DNA of 64,000 bases from Acinetobacter colistiniresistens (lineage in GTDB: Bacteria > Pseudomonadota > Gammaproteobacteria > Pseudomonadales > Moraxellaceae): the NCBI RefSeq assembly GCF_000413935.1, contig NZ_KE340381.1, forward strand, positions 261,209 to 325,208. The letters run 5' to 3'. Each line of letters begins with the position of its first letter. The first letter of the stretch is position 1. Below are positions 1 to 8,515 of the stretch, piece by piece. Under the pieces are notes generated by a model. It was not told the DNA's origin. It did not search any database and worked only from the letters and a program-made list of their open reading frames with translations. A program made the translations under genes and the position numbers.

Positions 1-23
1 CTATTATTGTATTCATTTCCATA

Positions 24-3000
24 TTAGGACTCCGCAACTAACCCGTATTCTTTTGCCTGTTCTAAATCGACAGTCACTAATTTTGATGTGCCCGGCTCTG
101 GCATGGTCACTCCCAGTAAATCAGTTGCCATTGTCATCGCCAATTTATTATGTGTAATGTAAATGAATTGCACTTGTTCAGAAAGCTCTTTTACCAAATT
201 ACAATACCGCTGCACGTTGGCATCATCAAGTGGTGCATCAACTTCATCTAATACACAGAAAGGTGCTGGATTTAACCTAAAGATCGCAAATACTAAAGCC
301 AGAGCAGTTAAGGTCTTTTCACCACCAGATAATAGTGCCAAAGAACTATTACGTTTGCCAGGTGGACGTGCCATCAGCTTCACCCCAGACTGCCAATCAC
401 CTTCAAGGCTTAAAGCCGCTTCACCACCACCAAACACCTTTGGAAATAGCAGTTGTAACTCTTGATTGACCTGATCAAAAGTGGTCATAAACAACTTACG
501 CGTTTCCTGATCAATACTTTTCATCGCGTCTTTAAGCTGATCAACAGTATTTTGCAAATCTTGCATCTGATGACTCAGCTCATCAAAACGCTGTGACACC
601 TCTTCGTATTCTTGAGAAGCTGCTAAATTAACTGCGCCAATTTTCTCAAACTGTTGTTGTGCTTTTTCCAGTTTTTGCTGATGATCTTTCATTTCTATCG
701 ACAGATCAGATAAAGCTTCCGCATTTAATTCTTTCAGCTGTTCCAGATAATGTTCACGATCTGATTTTGCTGTCTGCCATGCTAAACGCTTTTGTTCCAA
801 CTGCTCACGCACCTGCTCGTCTTTCTGTTGAGCTTGATGACGTTGTTCTGTGAGTTGTTGCTGTTTCTCTTGTACTTGATTGAGTTCAAGCTGCCATTCA
901 TTCCATGTTTTCTGTAGCTTTTCTGTTTGCTGAAATTGCTCGTGAAATTCAGACTCCAAGTTCGGCAGCTCAAGCTGAATCGGATCAACAAACTTCTTAG
1001 CCTGCTCAATTTGTTCGATGATTTGACGATATTGTGTTTTCAGGAACGAGATATCTTTTTCCAATAACTCAATTTGCTGATTGGCTTGCGAGGTCTGGCG
1101 GCGTAAAGCTTCACGTTGCTGTTGTTGTTGAGTCAACTGCTGTTGTTGCTCATCCAACTGCTCATTCAAGTTTTCCACCTGAAACTGTAGCGTCTTATAG
1201 TTCGGCAACACCGCTTCTAATTTCAATGCAAGCGCATGTAGATCAATCTCCAGATCATCACGCTGCATGGCATCTTCTTCCAGTTGCACATCCAGTTGTT
1301 TCAGTTGCTCTGCCAGTTGCTGCTGTTGCAGCACAAAAGCCTGTGCGGTACTTTGTAGCTTGGCAATCTGCACATCCAGTTGCTGCAACTCTTTTTGCTT
1401 TTGTTTCACACTTTGCTGCTGTTGCTGCAAGATTTGTTGTTGCTGTTGCAGGCTTTGCTGTTGTTGGAAAAACTGGTTTTCCAAATCAAGCAACTGGGGT
1501 TGTTTCTGTGCCAGTTGCTGTTGAATTTCCTCTAAACGCACCTGATGAATGAGCATCCCCTGCGCAGTTTGACTATCTTCATCATAGTGCAGTGCAATCA
1601 CCCAGTCTGAGCCGACATGATAACCATCAAGCGTCAGAATAGATTGTGCTTGCTGGAGATGCACTTGATATCGCAATGCTGTGGCTAAATTTTCTGCAAC
1701 GGCGACATTTGTCCATAAAGAAGATTGTGGTGCCTCGATCCATTCACTCAAACAAGTCAGCTCTGCAACTTGAATAGGCTGCTGTTGTGATGATTTTAAC
1801 TGTCGAGCCACACCTTCCTGAAATGATTGTTCACCATCCAGTACATGCGCTTGCAGCCACTTAGCCAAGAACTTCTCAATAATGCTTGCATGCGCTTTAG
1901 CTTGAGCGCTTAAACGTAGGCTTTGCATCAGTCGAACTGCATGTTGATCCTGCTTCGGGCTTTGCTTTGCGACAAGCTGATTCAGGTTTTTTTGTTCAGC
2001 CAATAACACCTGAATCTCTGTTTTTAAACTCTGTACATCAGTCTTGCTTAACTGTTGTTGATCTTGCTTAGTCTGAACATCCTGCTGTAATTGTTCAATC
2101 GCAGTTTCTAACGTAATAATTTCCTGTTGCAGTTGCTGCTGCAATTGTTCTAACTGCGCCTGTTCATCATCCTGAACCTGAGCACGAATCTGAGTGGTTT
2201 GTGTTTGCAGGGTCTGCTTTTGCAGCTCAATCCGTAGCACATTCTTACCCAACTGCTCAATTTGCGCTGCCATCTGCAATTTTTTTTGTTGTTGCTGATC
2301 GACTTGGATTTTCAGTTGTTCAAATTGCTGTTGTGCTTGCTTATGTTGTGCTTGAACATCAGTAAAATTTTGCTCAGCCGTTTGTGTCTGCTGTTCTAAA
2401 GCAAGTAAGCTTTCGTTTTGCTCATCAAATTGAGTTGTTAAAGTTTCGACCTGTAACTCTGATAATTGTAAACGCTCTTTGGTTTGTAATTTTTGCTGTT
2501 CAAGTTGAACCAAACTACTGCTGTTTTGCTGGAATAAACTCTGTTTTTGTTCCAAGGTCATTTTTAATTCAGATAGCTTTTTCTCAGCCTGTTGCCATTC
2601 ATGCTGTAAAGGCGAAGACTGCTGAATTAAACGCTGGAATAAAGCGCTGGTGGCTTCAAGATCATGTTCAATGGTTTGAGATTCAGAACGAACCAGTTTA
2701 AAATTTTCGCCCAGTGCCGTCATTTCAACCGTATATTCTTGCTGTAATTTCTGACTCTGATTAGCTTGGAACGAAAGGATTTCAATTTTTAAAGTTCGAA
2801 TCTGCCCTTCTAGGGTCTTATATTGAATTGCGGCTTCAGACTGGCGCTTTAAACTTCTAAGTTGGGATTTTAGTTCAGCGGCAATATCGTCTAAACGCGC
2901 CAAATTCTGTTCAGTATGCTCTAAGTGCTGCAAGGTTTCACGACGACGCGCCTGATAACGTGATACCCCTGCAGCTTCTTCGATAAACACGCGCATTTCT

Positions 3001-3473
3001 TCGGGCTTGGCATCGACCAAACGGTTAATCATGCCCTGTTCGATCACCGCATAAGAACGTGGCCCTAGGCCTGTCCCCAAGAAAATATCGGTGATATCAC
3101 GACGACGACAACGCGTGCCATTTAAGAAATATTCAGACTTACCTTCACGTGTGACTTGGCGACGGACGGCCAGCTCGCTATAAGCATTATAAGCACCGCC
3201 TAATTTGCCATAAGTATTATCAAAACGAAGTTCGACACTGGCAACCCCGACAGGTTTACGTTTGGCTGTCCCGGTAAAAATGACATCCTGCATACTACCG
3301 CCGCGCAACTGACGTGCATTGGATTCACCCATCACCCAACGAATAGCATCGATGACATTTGATTTACCGCAACCGTTCGGTCCGACCACCGCAGTACGGT
3401 TTGCTTTGAAATGTAATGTAGTACTATCGGCAAAAGATTTAAAGCCTGAAAGTTTTAAACTGCTTAAACGCAT
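24..3473 (-). CDS. smc: Chromosome partition protein Smc
   Basis: ATPase that organises and segregates the chromosome, normally with ScpA/ScpB, working on the nucleoid as a coiled-coil dimer. The 1149-residue protein has the full SMC layout: an N-terminal head with Walker A GPNGCGKSN at residues 31-39, a first very Gln-rich coiled coil, a hinge around residues 510-640, a second Gln-rich coil, and a C-terminal head with the LSGGEK signature near 1048 and Walker B FCVLDEVDAP near 1072. The length is normal for bacterial Smc. The stop lies 24 bases from the window edge, so the downstream neighbour is not visible. It starts 10 bases after the regulator gene that precedes it on the same strand, so the two are probably co-transcribed. 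Long CAA/CAG-rich stretches encode the coils and generate many spurious opposite-strand ORFs. Very sure. Confidence 0.97.
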   Translation of the reverse strand: MRLSSLKLSGFKSFADSTTLHFKANRTAVVGPNGCGKSNVIDAIRWVMGESNARQLRGGSMQDVIFTGTAKRKPVGVASVELRFDNTYGKLGGAYNAYSELAVRRQVTREGKSEYFLNGTRCRRRDITDIFLGTGLGPRSYAVIEQGMINRLVDAKPEEMRVFIEEAAGVSRYQARRRETLQHLEHTEQNLARLDDIAAELKSQLRSLKRQSEAAIQYKTLEGQIRTLKIEILSFQANQSQKLQQEYTVEMTALGENFKLVRSESQTIEHDLEATSALFQRLIQQSSPLQHEWQQAEKKLSELKMTLEQKQSLFQQNSSSLVQLEQQKLQTKERLQLSELQVETLTTQFDEQNESLLALEQQTQTAEQNFTDVQAQHKQAQQQFEQLKIQVDQQQQKKLQMAAQIEQLGKNVLRIELQKQTLQTQTTQIRAQVQDDEQAQLEQLQQQLQQEIITLETAIEQLQQDVQTKQDQQQLSKTDVQSLKTEIQVLLAEQKNLNQLVAKQSPKQDQHAVRLMQSLRLSAQAKAHASIIEKFLAKWLQAHVLDGEQSFQEGVARQLKSSQQQPIQVAELTCLSEWIEAPQSSLWTNVAVAENLATALRYQVHLQQAQSILTLDGYHVGSDWVIALHYDEDSQTAQGMLIHQVRLEEIQQQLAQKQPQLLDLENQFFQQQQSLQQQQQILQQQQQSVKQKQKELQQLDVQIAKLQSTAQAFVLQQQQLAEQLKQLDVQLEEDAMQRDDLEIDLHALALKLEAVLPNYKTLQFQVENLNEQLDEQQQQLTQQQQQREALRRQTSQANQQIELLEKDISFLKTQYRQIIEQIEQAKKFVDPIQLELPNLESEFHEQFQQTEKLQKTWNEWQLELNQVQEKQQQLTEQRHQAQQKDEQVREQLEQKRLAWQTAKSDREHYLEQLKELNAEALSDLSIEMKDHQQKLEKAQQQFEKIGAVNLAASQEYEEVSQRFDELSHQMQDLQNTVDQLKDAMKSIDQETRKLFMTTFDQVNQELQLLFPKVFGGGEAALSLEGDWQSGVKLMARPPGKRNSSLALLSGGEKTLTALALVFAIFRLNPAPFCVLDEVDAPLDDANVQRYCNLVKELSEQVQFIYITHNKLAMTMATDLLGVTMPEPGTSKLVTVDLEQAKEYGLVAES

Positions 3474-3483
3474 ACTGCCCTAA

Positions 3484-4215
3484 CTAGCGGCGTGAGCGTC
3501 TAGCCCAAGCCAATTCAATCTGTTTCATACGTGTCAGAGATTCCAACACAAGGTTACGTAAGTGTCGACAAAAATCTTCCATAAATAAAGCGGCTTGTTG
3601 TGATTTTCGGATCAAAATAGCATCAATCACTAACTTAAACAGGGTAAAAGATTCCTGTAATTCACGACGTGAAGTATTTAAGGTTAAAAAGTAGCTACGA
3701 CGTAACGAAGGCAACAGTTCTTTATAAAATTGCATTAAATAGGGATTGGCCACCATATCATGCTGATCTGCTAAATATTTAAAAATCGAATCGTAGAATT
3801 TTTCAATGTCCCCAGCACGTACAAATTCAACCAGTTGATCTAATAAGGTCTGTAGCTGTTCAGCCTCGTTAACTCTCCAAGTCTCACTAATTCGTTGCAC
3901 AATATGCCCAAGTACCATCACATTGGTGTCAAACAGCGCCTTGACCTGCTGGGCCGACATTTCAGAGACTATTGCGCCACGTCGTGGAAAAATTTCAATT
4001 AAATAGGTACGCTCCAGCAATAACAATGCTTCACGAACAGAACCTCGACTCACATCTAATTCTTTCGCAATACGTAGCTCTTGAATACGCTCTCCCTCAA
4101 CCAGCTCACCACTAATAATTTGTTCACTAATATATTTTGCAATCTGTTCAGAAAGACTATCAGCCTCTTCGAGATTCATGATCCCCTCGCTATCGTTGTT
4201 ATACGCATATTCCAA
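3484..4215 (-). CDS. GntR-family transcriptional regulator, FadR/FCD subgroup
   Basis: A DNA-binding regulator. The N-terminal winged helix (about residues 20-85) contains the GntR pattern ELRIAKELDVSRGSVREALLLLER, and the all-helical C-terminal part looks like an FCD ligand-binding domain. Total length 243 aa is typical. The annotated start is the most upstream ATG; ATG codon 13 (position 4179) follows a G-rich GAGGGG Shine-Dalgarno-like run, although the spacing is short, and may be the true start. The upstream region holds a perfect GntR-type operator (4268-4280), which suggests autoregulation. The gene is followed within 10 bases by smc. The ligand is unknown; in Acinetobacter a regulator in this position is usually just annotated as FadR-like. 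Confidence 0.9.
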   Translation of the reverse strand: MEYAYNNDSEGIMNLEEADSLSEQIAKYISEQIISGELVEGERIQELRIAKELDVSRGSVREALLLLERTYLIEIFPRRGAIVSEMSAQQVKALFDTNVMVLGHIVQRISETWRVNEAEQLQTLLDQLVEFVRAGDIEKFYDSIFKYLADQHDMVANPYLMQFYKELLPSLRRSYFLTLNTSRRELQESFTLFKLVIDAILIRKSQQAALFMEDFCRHLRNLVLESLTRMKQIELAWARRSRR

Positions 4216-4514
4216 TGCTATTTGCGCTTTTTTGTTTTAACTGATCTCACTGCATAAATTCTATATCATTGTCTAACAATTTTATTGCTTTTTAAGTCAA
4301 TCGAAAGATAAAAACAATATTTTAAGGAAATATTTGGTTAAAAATTTAAATTCCTTATGTTTAAGATCAATGAGTTAAGCTTACGAAATTGCGCTAACCA
4401 GATATCTGAAAATTAATTTATTTACCAAAAATTTATTGATATTAATCACATAAAACAATATATTCCACAAACATAAGCACGTTTTTATTAATTTTACTGA
4501 ATTGCTCAGCAATT
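4216..4514. other. AT-rich divergent intergenic region
   Basis: About 300 bases between the divergently transcribed regulator and the receiver-like/GTPase pair. It is strongly AT-rich, encodes no ORF that looks like a protein, and contains the operator at 4268-4280. No RNA gene is recognisable. Confidence 0.6.
4268..4280. promoter_or_regulatory. Candidate GntR/FadR-type operator
   Basis: The sequence ATTGTCTAACAAT is a perfect dyad (ATTGT-cta-ACAAT) and fits the FadR-subfamily consensus TNGTNNNACNA exactly. It lies 53 bases upstream of the annotated start of the GntR-family gene on the minus strand, where an autoregulatory site is expected. Binding itself is inferred. Confidence 0.6.
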
Positions 4515-5492
4515 ATGAGTAGCATTATGAGTCTTCATCAAGCTGTTAATATCGCAATTTTTGGGCTCAGTCTCAGAACATTGAATGAATTAAAAGAACA
4601 TATACAAACTGCTATTCCTAGTCATATCCAAGTCAATTGGAGCAATATTGCTGAACCACATCTCGATATTTTGATGATCAATCATATCTTTTTTGATTCA
4701 CCGAATATCAAAAGCTTAATCCAAAATAACCATATTAATGTTCTACAAATTGCCAATAATGCTGATAAAAATAGTTCAATCGAAGATGACATTCTATATC
4801 TACCATTGAATCATCTTCACTCACTACATCAATGGCTAAATGAGCGCTTAGCTAAAAATGCTGCGATAGAGAAAGTATCCCCACCTCAAGCAACGAATAC
4901 TACAATTCATCGGAAACAAATCGGGGAAGTTCTACAAGAAATCCTCAATCCTAAAAATGGCAAAATTCAGTTGTTTGATCACAATGGTTTAATTGCAATT
5001 GCAGACCCTCGTAACGAATGGGTTTGGCAAAATCCGATGCTACAAACATTACATACAGATCCAAGCTTAAATTACACCTACGCAACACAAAATGACCAAC
5101 TTTGGATCACAGAGACTCCACAACAAGATTTAAAACAATGGTTATGGAATTTACTTTGGGCATCAAAAGATTTTAATGAACTTTGCCCCCCCTCTGCATC
5201 AAGTTTCTATTTAGAGATTTGGCCACAACCAATAAATAAAATTGAGCGCCAAGATATTTTACGTATGGCTGCTTGTTTTGCTAAAGGGGCTGAAATTTCA
5301 GTTGTAGCCAGCCAATTAAAATTACCTGAACAGCGTGTCAAACAATTTGTTGCAGCAAGTTTAGGTGCAAATTACGGCAAAATTATCAAAGATCATCAAG
5401 CCAACTATCATCCGCAAAATAATCAAAATATGACTGAACAAAATTTTATGAAAAAATTGTTTGGTCGATTACGTAACCGTTTAGGCTTCTAA
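4515..5492 (+). CDS. Receiver-like protein of unknown function, partner of small GTPase
   Basis: 325-aa cytosolic protein with no signal peptide or membrane segment. The first 110 residues alternate hydrophobic beta strands and helices (VNIAIFGLSLRTLNELKEHI, then LDILMINHIFF, then ILYLPL), like a degenerate response-regulator receiver domain without a clear phospho-acceptor Asp. The C-terminal third (about residues 245-290) has a helix-turn-helix-like stretch, DILRMAACFAKGAEISVVASQLKLPEQRVKQF. It is followed 14 bases later by a small GTPase gene, so the two are almost certainly co-transcribed and may work together. ATG codons 1 and 5 are both possible starts; neither has a good ribosome-binding site. 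A C7 run lies at 5186-5192. I do not recognise a named family. Confidence 0.75.
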   Translation: MSSIMSLHQAVNIAIFGLSLRTLNELKEHIQTAIPSHIQVNWSNIAEPHLDILMINHIFFDSPNIKSLIQNNHINVLQIANNADKNSSIEDDILYLPLNHLHSLHQWLNERLAKNAAIEKVSPPQATNTTIHRKQIGEVLQEILNPKNGKIQLFDHNGLIAIADPRNEWVWQNPMLQTLHTDPSLNYTYATQNDQLWITETPQQDLKQWLWNLLWASKDFNELCPPSASSFYLEIWPQPINKIERQDILRMAACFAKGAEISVVASQLKLPEQRVKQFVAASLGANYGKIIKDHQANYHPQNNQNMTEQNFMKKLFGRLRNRLGF

Positions 5493-5506
5493 CCTAGGAT
5501 AACTCT

Positions 5507-6049
5507 ATGATTATACAACAATATAAAATTGTCTTTGGTGGAACTATGGGGTCAGGTAAATCCAGTGCGATAAAGGCCCTCTCGGAAATTGAGGTACTCA
5601 GCACCGAGGCTTTAAATACTGATCTTGAATCGCATGAAAAAATGCTCACCACTGTCGGTATCGATTATGGTGAGATTACTTTAGATGATGGCGTCAAAGT
5701 CGGGTTATACGGGACGCCTGGACAAGAACGTTTTGATTTTATTTGGGCTGTAATTTGCAAAGGTGCAATTGGTACGATTGTCATGATTGACCACGCCACA
5801 GAAAATCCACTACTCGATCTAGCTCAGTATGTAGAAGCGTTCAAACCATTTGGCAATAATATTGTGATTGCGATTACTCATATTGATCAAAAACCAGAAA
5901 GAACGCTTTCGATGTACCGAGATTGGCTTGCAACACAAGGCGTTAATTATCCTCTGTTTTTCATCGATGCACGGCAACAGGATGATGTTTTGCTATTGGT
6001 AGAGACGCTGATCGCAAATATTGAAGTACATTATGGGCTGATAACTTAA
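5507..6049 (+). CDS. Small Ras-like GTPase (COG2229/MglA-like type)
   Basis: 180-aa single-domain GTPase. The P-loop GGTMGSGKSS is at residues 11-20, the switch II region GLYGTPGQERF at 66-76 (with YGTPGQ in place of DxxGQ), and a THID guanine-specificity motif at 124-127 in place of NKxD. These substitutions are typical of the prokaryotic SRPRB-like GTPases, some of which act as polarity or signalling switches with a partner protein. It sits 14 bases after the receiver-like gene, and its last four bases overlap the convergent TauE/SafE gene. The family assignment is firm; the role is inferred from context only. Confidence 0.85.
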   Translation: MIIQQYKIVFGGTMGSGKSSAIKALSEIEVLSTEALNTDLESHEKMLTTVGIDYGEITLDDGVKVGLYGTPGQERFDFIWAVICKGAIGTIVMIDHATENPLLDLAQYVEAFKPFGNNIVIAITHIDQKPERTLSMYRDWLATQGVNYPLFFIDARQQDDVLLLVETLIANIEVHYGLIT

Positions 6050-6852
6050 ATTAAACCTTTATAAATAAAGTAGCAGCCAACAACAACTAATAAGCCTGCA
6101 AAAGATTTTTTTAACATCGCAGATGATAAGCGATGTGCTACTTTTGCTCCCAGTTTAGCTGTAATAAAGCTCATTGCGCTAATACTAAGAAAAGCATAAA
6201 TATGAACATAACCAATCGTATTTGGCACATTAATTTGCTCTTTTGCACCAAACCACATAAATCCGATTGCACCAGCAATCGCAATCGGCAATCCACACGC
6301 CGCTGAAGTTGCCACCGCCTTTTGCATCACCACACCATGACGGTTCAAATAAGGTACCGTTAGGCTACCACCACCAATCCCAAATATCGCAGATGCCACT
6401 CCAATTCCACCACCAGCAATAAACTGTAATGGTGCAGATGGTAAGTGGCGATTTGGATCAATAACAGCATGCGCTCCGCTAAACATTTTGTAAGACATCC
6501 ACACTGCAAATACACCAATAATTAACTGTAAATGCTGCCCAGAGAGTAAATCCGCCACACCTGCACCGAAGAAAGCCCCCAAAACCAAACCTGGTGCTAA
6601 ATTACGAAATACATTCCACAAGACAGCGCCTTTTTTATGGTGAGCAGTCACAGAACTAATTGATGTTACAATAATTGTAGCTAGAGATGTCCCCACAGCT
6701 ATATGCATGATCACATTCGGGTCATAATGCATTTGAGTAAAGACAATATATAAAATTGGTACAATAATTAATCCACCCCCAACACCAAACAAACCTGCAG
6801 TAAATCCAGCAATTGCGCCAATCAGCAAATATATGATTAACTCCATAAACAC
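6046..6852 (-). CDS. TauE/SafE-family membrane permease
   Basis: 268-aa inner-membrane protein with about eight hydrophobic segments. It shows the internal duplication typical of TauE/SafE proteins, with the paired glycine motifs GLFGVGGGLIIVP (residues 20-32) and IFGIGGGSLTVP in the second half. Members export sulfite, sulfoacetate or other anions; the substrate cannot be read from sequence. Met1 and Met3 are both usable starts. It is convergent with the GTPase gene (4-base overlap) and divergent from birA with only 23 bases between the start codons, so the birA and permease promoters must overlap each other's coding regions. Confidence 0.9.
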   Translation of the reverse strand: MFMELIIYLLIGAIAGFTAGLFGVGGGLIIVPILYIVFTQMHYDPNVIMHIAVGTSLATIIVTSISSVTAHHKKGAVLWNVFRNLAPGLVLGAFFGAGVADLLSGQHLQLIIGVFAVWMSYKMFSGAHAVIDPNRHLPSAPLQFIAGGGIGVASAIFGIGGGSLTVPYLNRHGVVMQKAVATSAACGLPIAIAGAIGFMWFGAKEQINVPNTIGYVHIYAFLSISAMSFITAKLGAKVAHRLSSAMLKKSFAGLLVVVGCYFIYKGLI

Positions 6853-6875
6853 ATGACCACTCTACTTATAAAACA

Positions 6876-7628
6876 ATGGAAGATTTAGCAACTCGCCAAC
6901 TTCAGCAATTACTTAATGCAAAAAATCAATTTCCTGAAATAGTCTTGCTCAAAACAACGACAACATCGACCAATGATGATATGCGTGAAATTGCACAAAA
7001 AGGCATTAGCTCAGGATTAGTTTGCAGTGCACAGCAAACACAAGGTCGAGGTCAGCACCAACGACAATGGGTCTCTCCTGAAGGGAACATTTATTTAAGC
7101 ACACTGATTCAAACCAAAACAGCTTTAGATGGTCGTCTTGCCCTAGAGGTTGCACTCAACATCCTACAAATGCCAAGTTTACAAGGTCTAAGTTTACAAA
7201 TTAAATGGCCAAATGATTTATATAGTGCCCAAGGCAAATGGGGTGGAATTTTGGTTGAACCACTCTCCCCTCATCAAGCGATTGTTGGCGTAGGCATTAA
7301 CTTAAATACGCCCCCTGTAGAAAATGCGGATCAGCCAATTACCTCTCTGGCGATGCTCGGTTTAGCTCATACTGATCGTTTAACACTGATTGCTGAGCTT
7401 TACACTGCGATTCAACAGGCTTCTCAATGGTTTGAACATGGCAGTTATAATTTAGCTGAACGCTTTAACCATCATGCAATATGGCTCAATCAACAAGTTG
7501 AGTTTGAACATGCGCAAGGTAAGCTTCAAGGGCGTTTTCAAGGCATCTCCAATGATGGTGCTGTACTCATTAAAACCGATCAGGTTCAAGCCTTCTATCA
7601 AGGCCGTTTACGCCTCGCGCCCATTTAA
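6876..7628 (+). CDS. birA: Biotin--[acetyl-CoA-carboxylase] ligase
   Basis: Joins biotin to the carboxyl carrier protein of acetyl-CoA carboxylase through biotinyl-AMP. The biotin/ATP loop [12 protein letters not shown] is at residues 57-68, KWPND at 110-114, and KWGG (with the conserved Lys) follows at 121. At 250 aa it lacks the N-terminal helix-turn-helix of the E. coli BirA repressor, so it is a class I ligase with no obvious autoregulatory DNA-binding role. It is followed 14 bases later by coaX, a common birA-coaX arrangement that couples two cofactor steps. Confidence 0.95.
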   Translation: MEDLATRQLQQLLNAKNQFPEIVLLKTTTTSTNDDMREIAQKGISSGLVCSAQQTQGRGQHQRQWVSPEGNIYLSTLIQTKTALDGRLALEVALNILQMPSLQGLSLQIKWPNDLYSAQGKWGGILVEPLSPHQAIVGVGINLNTPPVENADQPITSLAMLGLAHTDRLTLIAELYTAIQQASQWFEHGSYNLAERFNHHAIWLNQQVEFEHAQGKLQGRFQGISNDGAVLIKTDQVQAFYQGRLRLAPI

Positions 7629-7642
7629 GGAATGATCATTTT

Positions 7643-8386
7643 ATGAAAAGTCTATGGTTGGATATTGGTAATACCCGTTTAAAGTATTGGATGACCGAAA
7701 ATGATCAAGTGCTTGAACATGCTGCCGAATTACACTTACAGTCACCTGCCGATTTACTGTTAGGTTTAATTCAACATTTTAGACATCAAAATTTAAGTCA
7801 GGTTGGAATTTCATCTGTTTTAGATACAGAAAATAATCAACGTATTCAAATGATCCTCGATATTTTGGAAATTCCAATTATCTTCGCTCAGGTACATGCT
7901 AATTATGCAGGACTTCGTTGTGGTTATGATGTTCCAAGTCAACTCGGGATTGATCGTTGGTTACAGGTCTTAGCAATTTCAAAACCTGATCAAAACTTTT
8001 GTGTGATTGGCTGTGGTACAGCGCTGACCATTGATTTAGTAGAAGGGTTACAACATTTAGGCGGTTATATTCTGCCAAATTTATATTTGCAACGAGATTC
8101 ACTGATTCAAAACACCAAAGGCATTAAAATTCCTGATTCTGCATTCGATAATCTGAAACCAGGACACAACACCGTTGATGCTGTGCATCACGGTATCTTG
8201 CTAGGTCTAATTAGTACCATTGATCAAATTATGCAACAGTCACCTAAACACCTGATTTTAACAGGCGGAGATGCTGAGATATTTGCCAAATTTCTGCAAC
8301 ACCATCGACCTTTGATTGAATCTGATCTCTTACTTAAAGGACTAAAAAATTACGTTCAACTTAAGTCAGCATTAACCAATGTTTGA
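7643..8386 (+). CDS. coaX: Type III pantothenate kinase
   Basis: First step of coenzyme A synthesis: phosphorylation of pantothenate by the ASKHA-fold, feedback-resistant type III enzyme. Visible motifs are DIGNTRLK (residues 7-14), GIDRW (102-106), GCGTALTID (123-131), GGYILPN (140-146) and LTGGDA near 211-216. Length 247 aa is normal. It is preceded by an AAGGA ribosome-binding site and lies directly after birA in a two-gene operon, ending before a strong hairpin at 8477-8500. Confidence 0.95.
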   Translation: MKSLWLDIGNTRLKYWMTENDQVLEHAAELHLQSPADLLLGLIQHFRHQNLSQVGISSVLDTENNQRIQMILDILEIPIIFAQVHANYAGLRCGYDVPSQLGIDRWLQVLAISKPDQNFCVIGCGTALTIDLVEGLQHLGGYILPNLYLQRDSLIQNTKGIKIPDSAFDNLKPGHNTVDAVHHGILLGLISTIDQIMQQSPKHLILTGGDAEIFAKFLQHHRPLIESDLLLKGLKNYVQLKSALTNV

Positions 8387-8476
8387 AGTATCTGGAACAA
8401 CTGAGGAAACATCGTATATCCATCTTCAGTGCGAAAATGCCCTGCATGAACAGCTTCAATCAGTTGGGCATTCAGT

Positions 8477-8500
8477 AAAAAGGCGCAATTTGCGCCTTTT
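8477..8500. terminator. Bidirectional rho-independent terminator (coaX / ffh)
   Basis: A perfect hairpin with AAAAGGCGCA, loop ATT, TGCGCCTTTT, flanked by A and T runs on both sides. It lies between the convergent coaX and ffh genes and can serve both. Confidence 0.85.
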
Positions 8501-8515
8501 CTAGAGAGCTTTAGG

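Noticed and set aside
1034..1552. Long plus-strand ORF opposite smc, rich in Ala/His/Val or Cys/Ser.
   Set aside because: It is the complement of Gln-rich coiled-coil codons (CAA/CAG read as TTG/CTG or TGC/TGT) and has no ribosome-binding site; smc is certain on the other strand.
5186..5192. C7 tract in the receiver-like gene.
   Set aside because: Seven bases is close to what occurs by chance, and the frame is open through it; much weaker than the G10 and C9 tracts.
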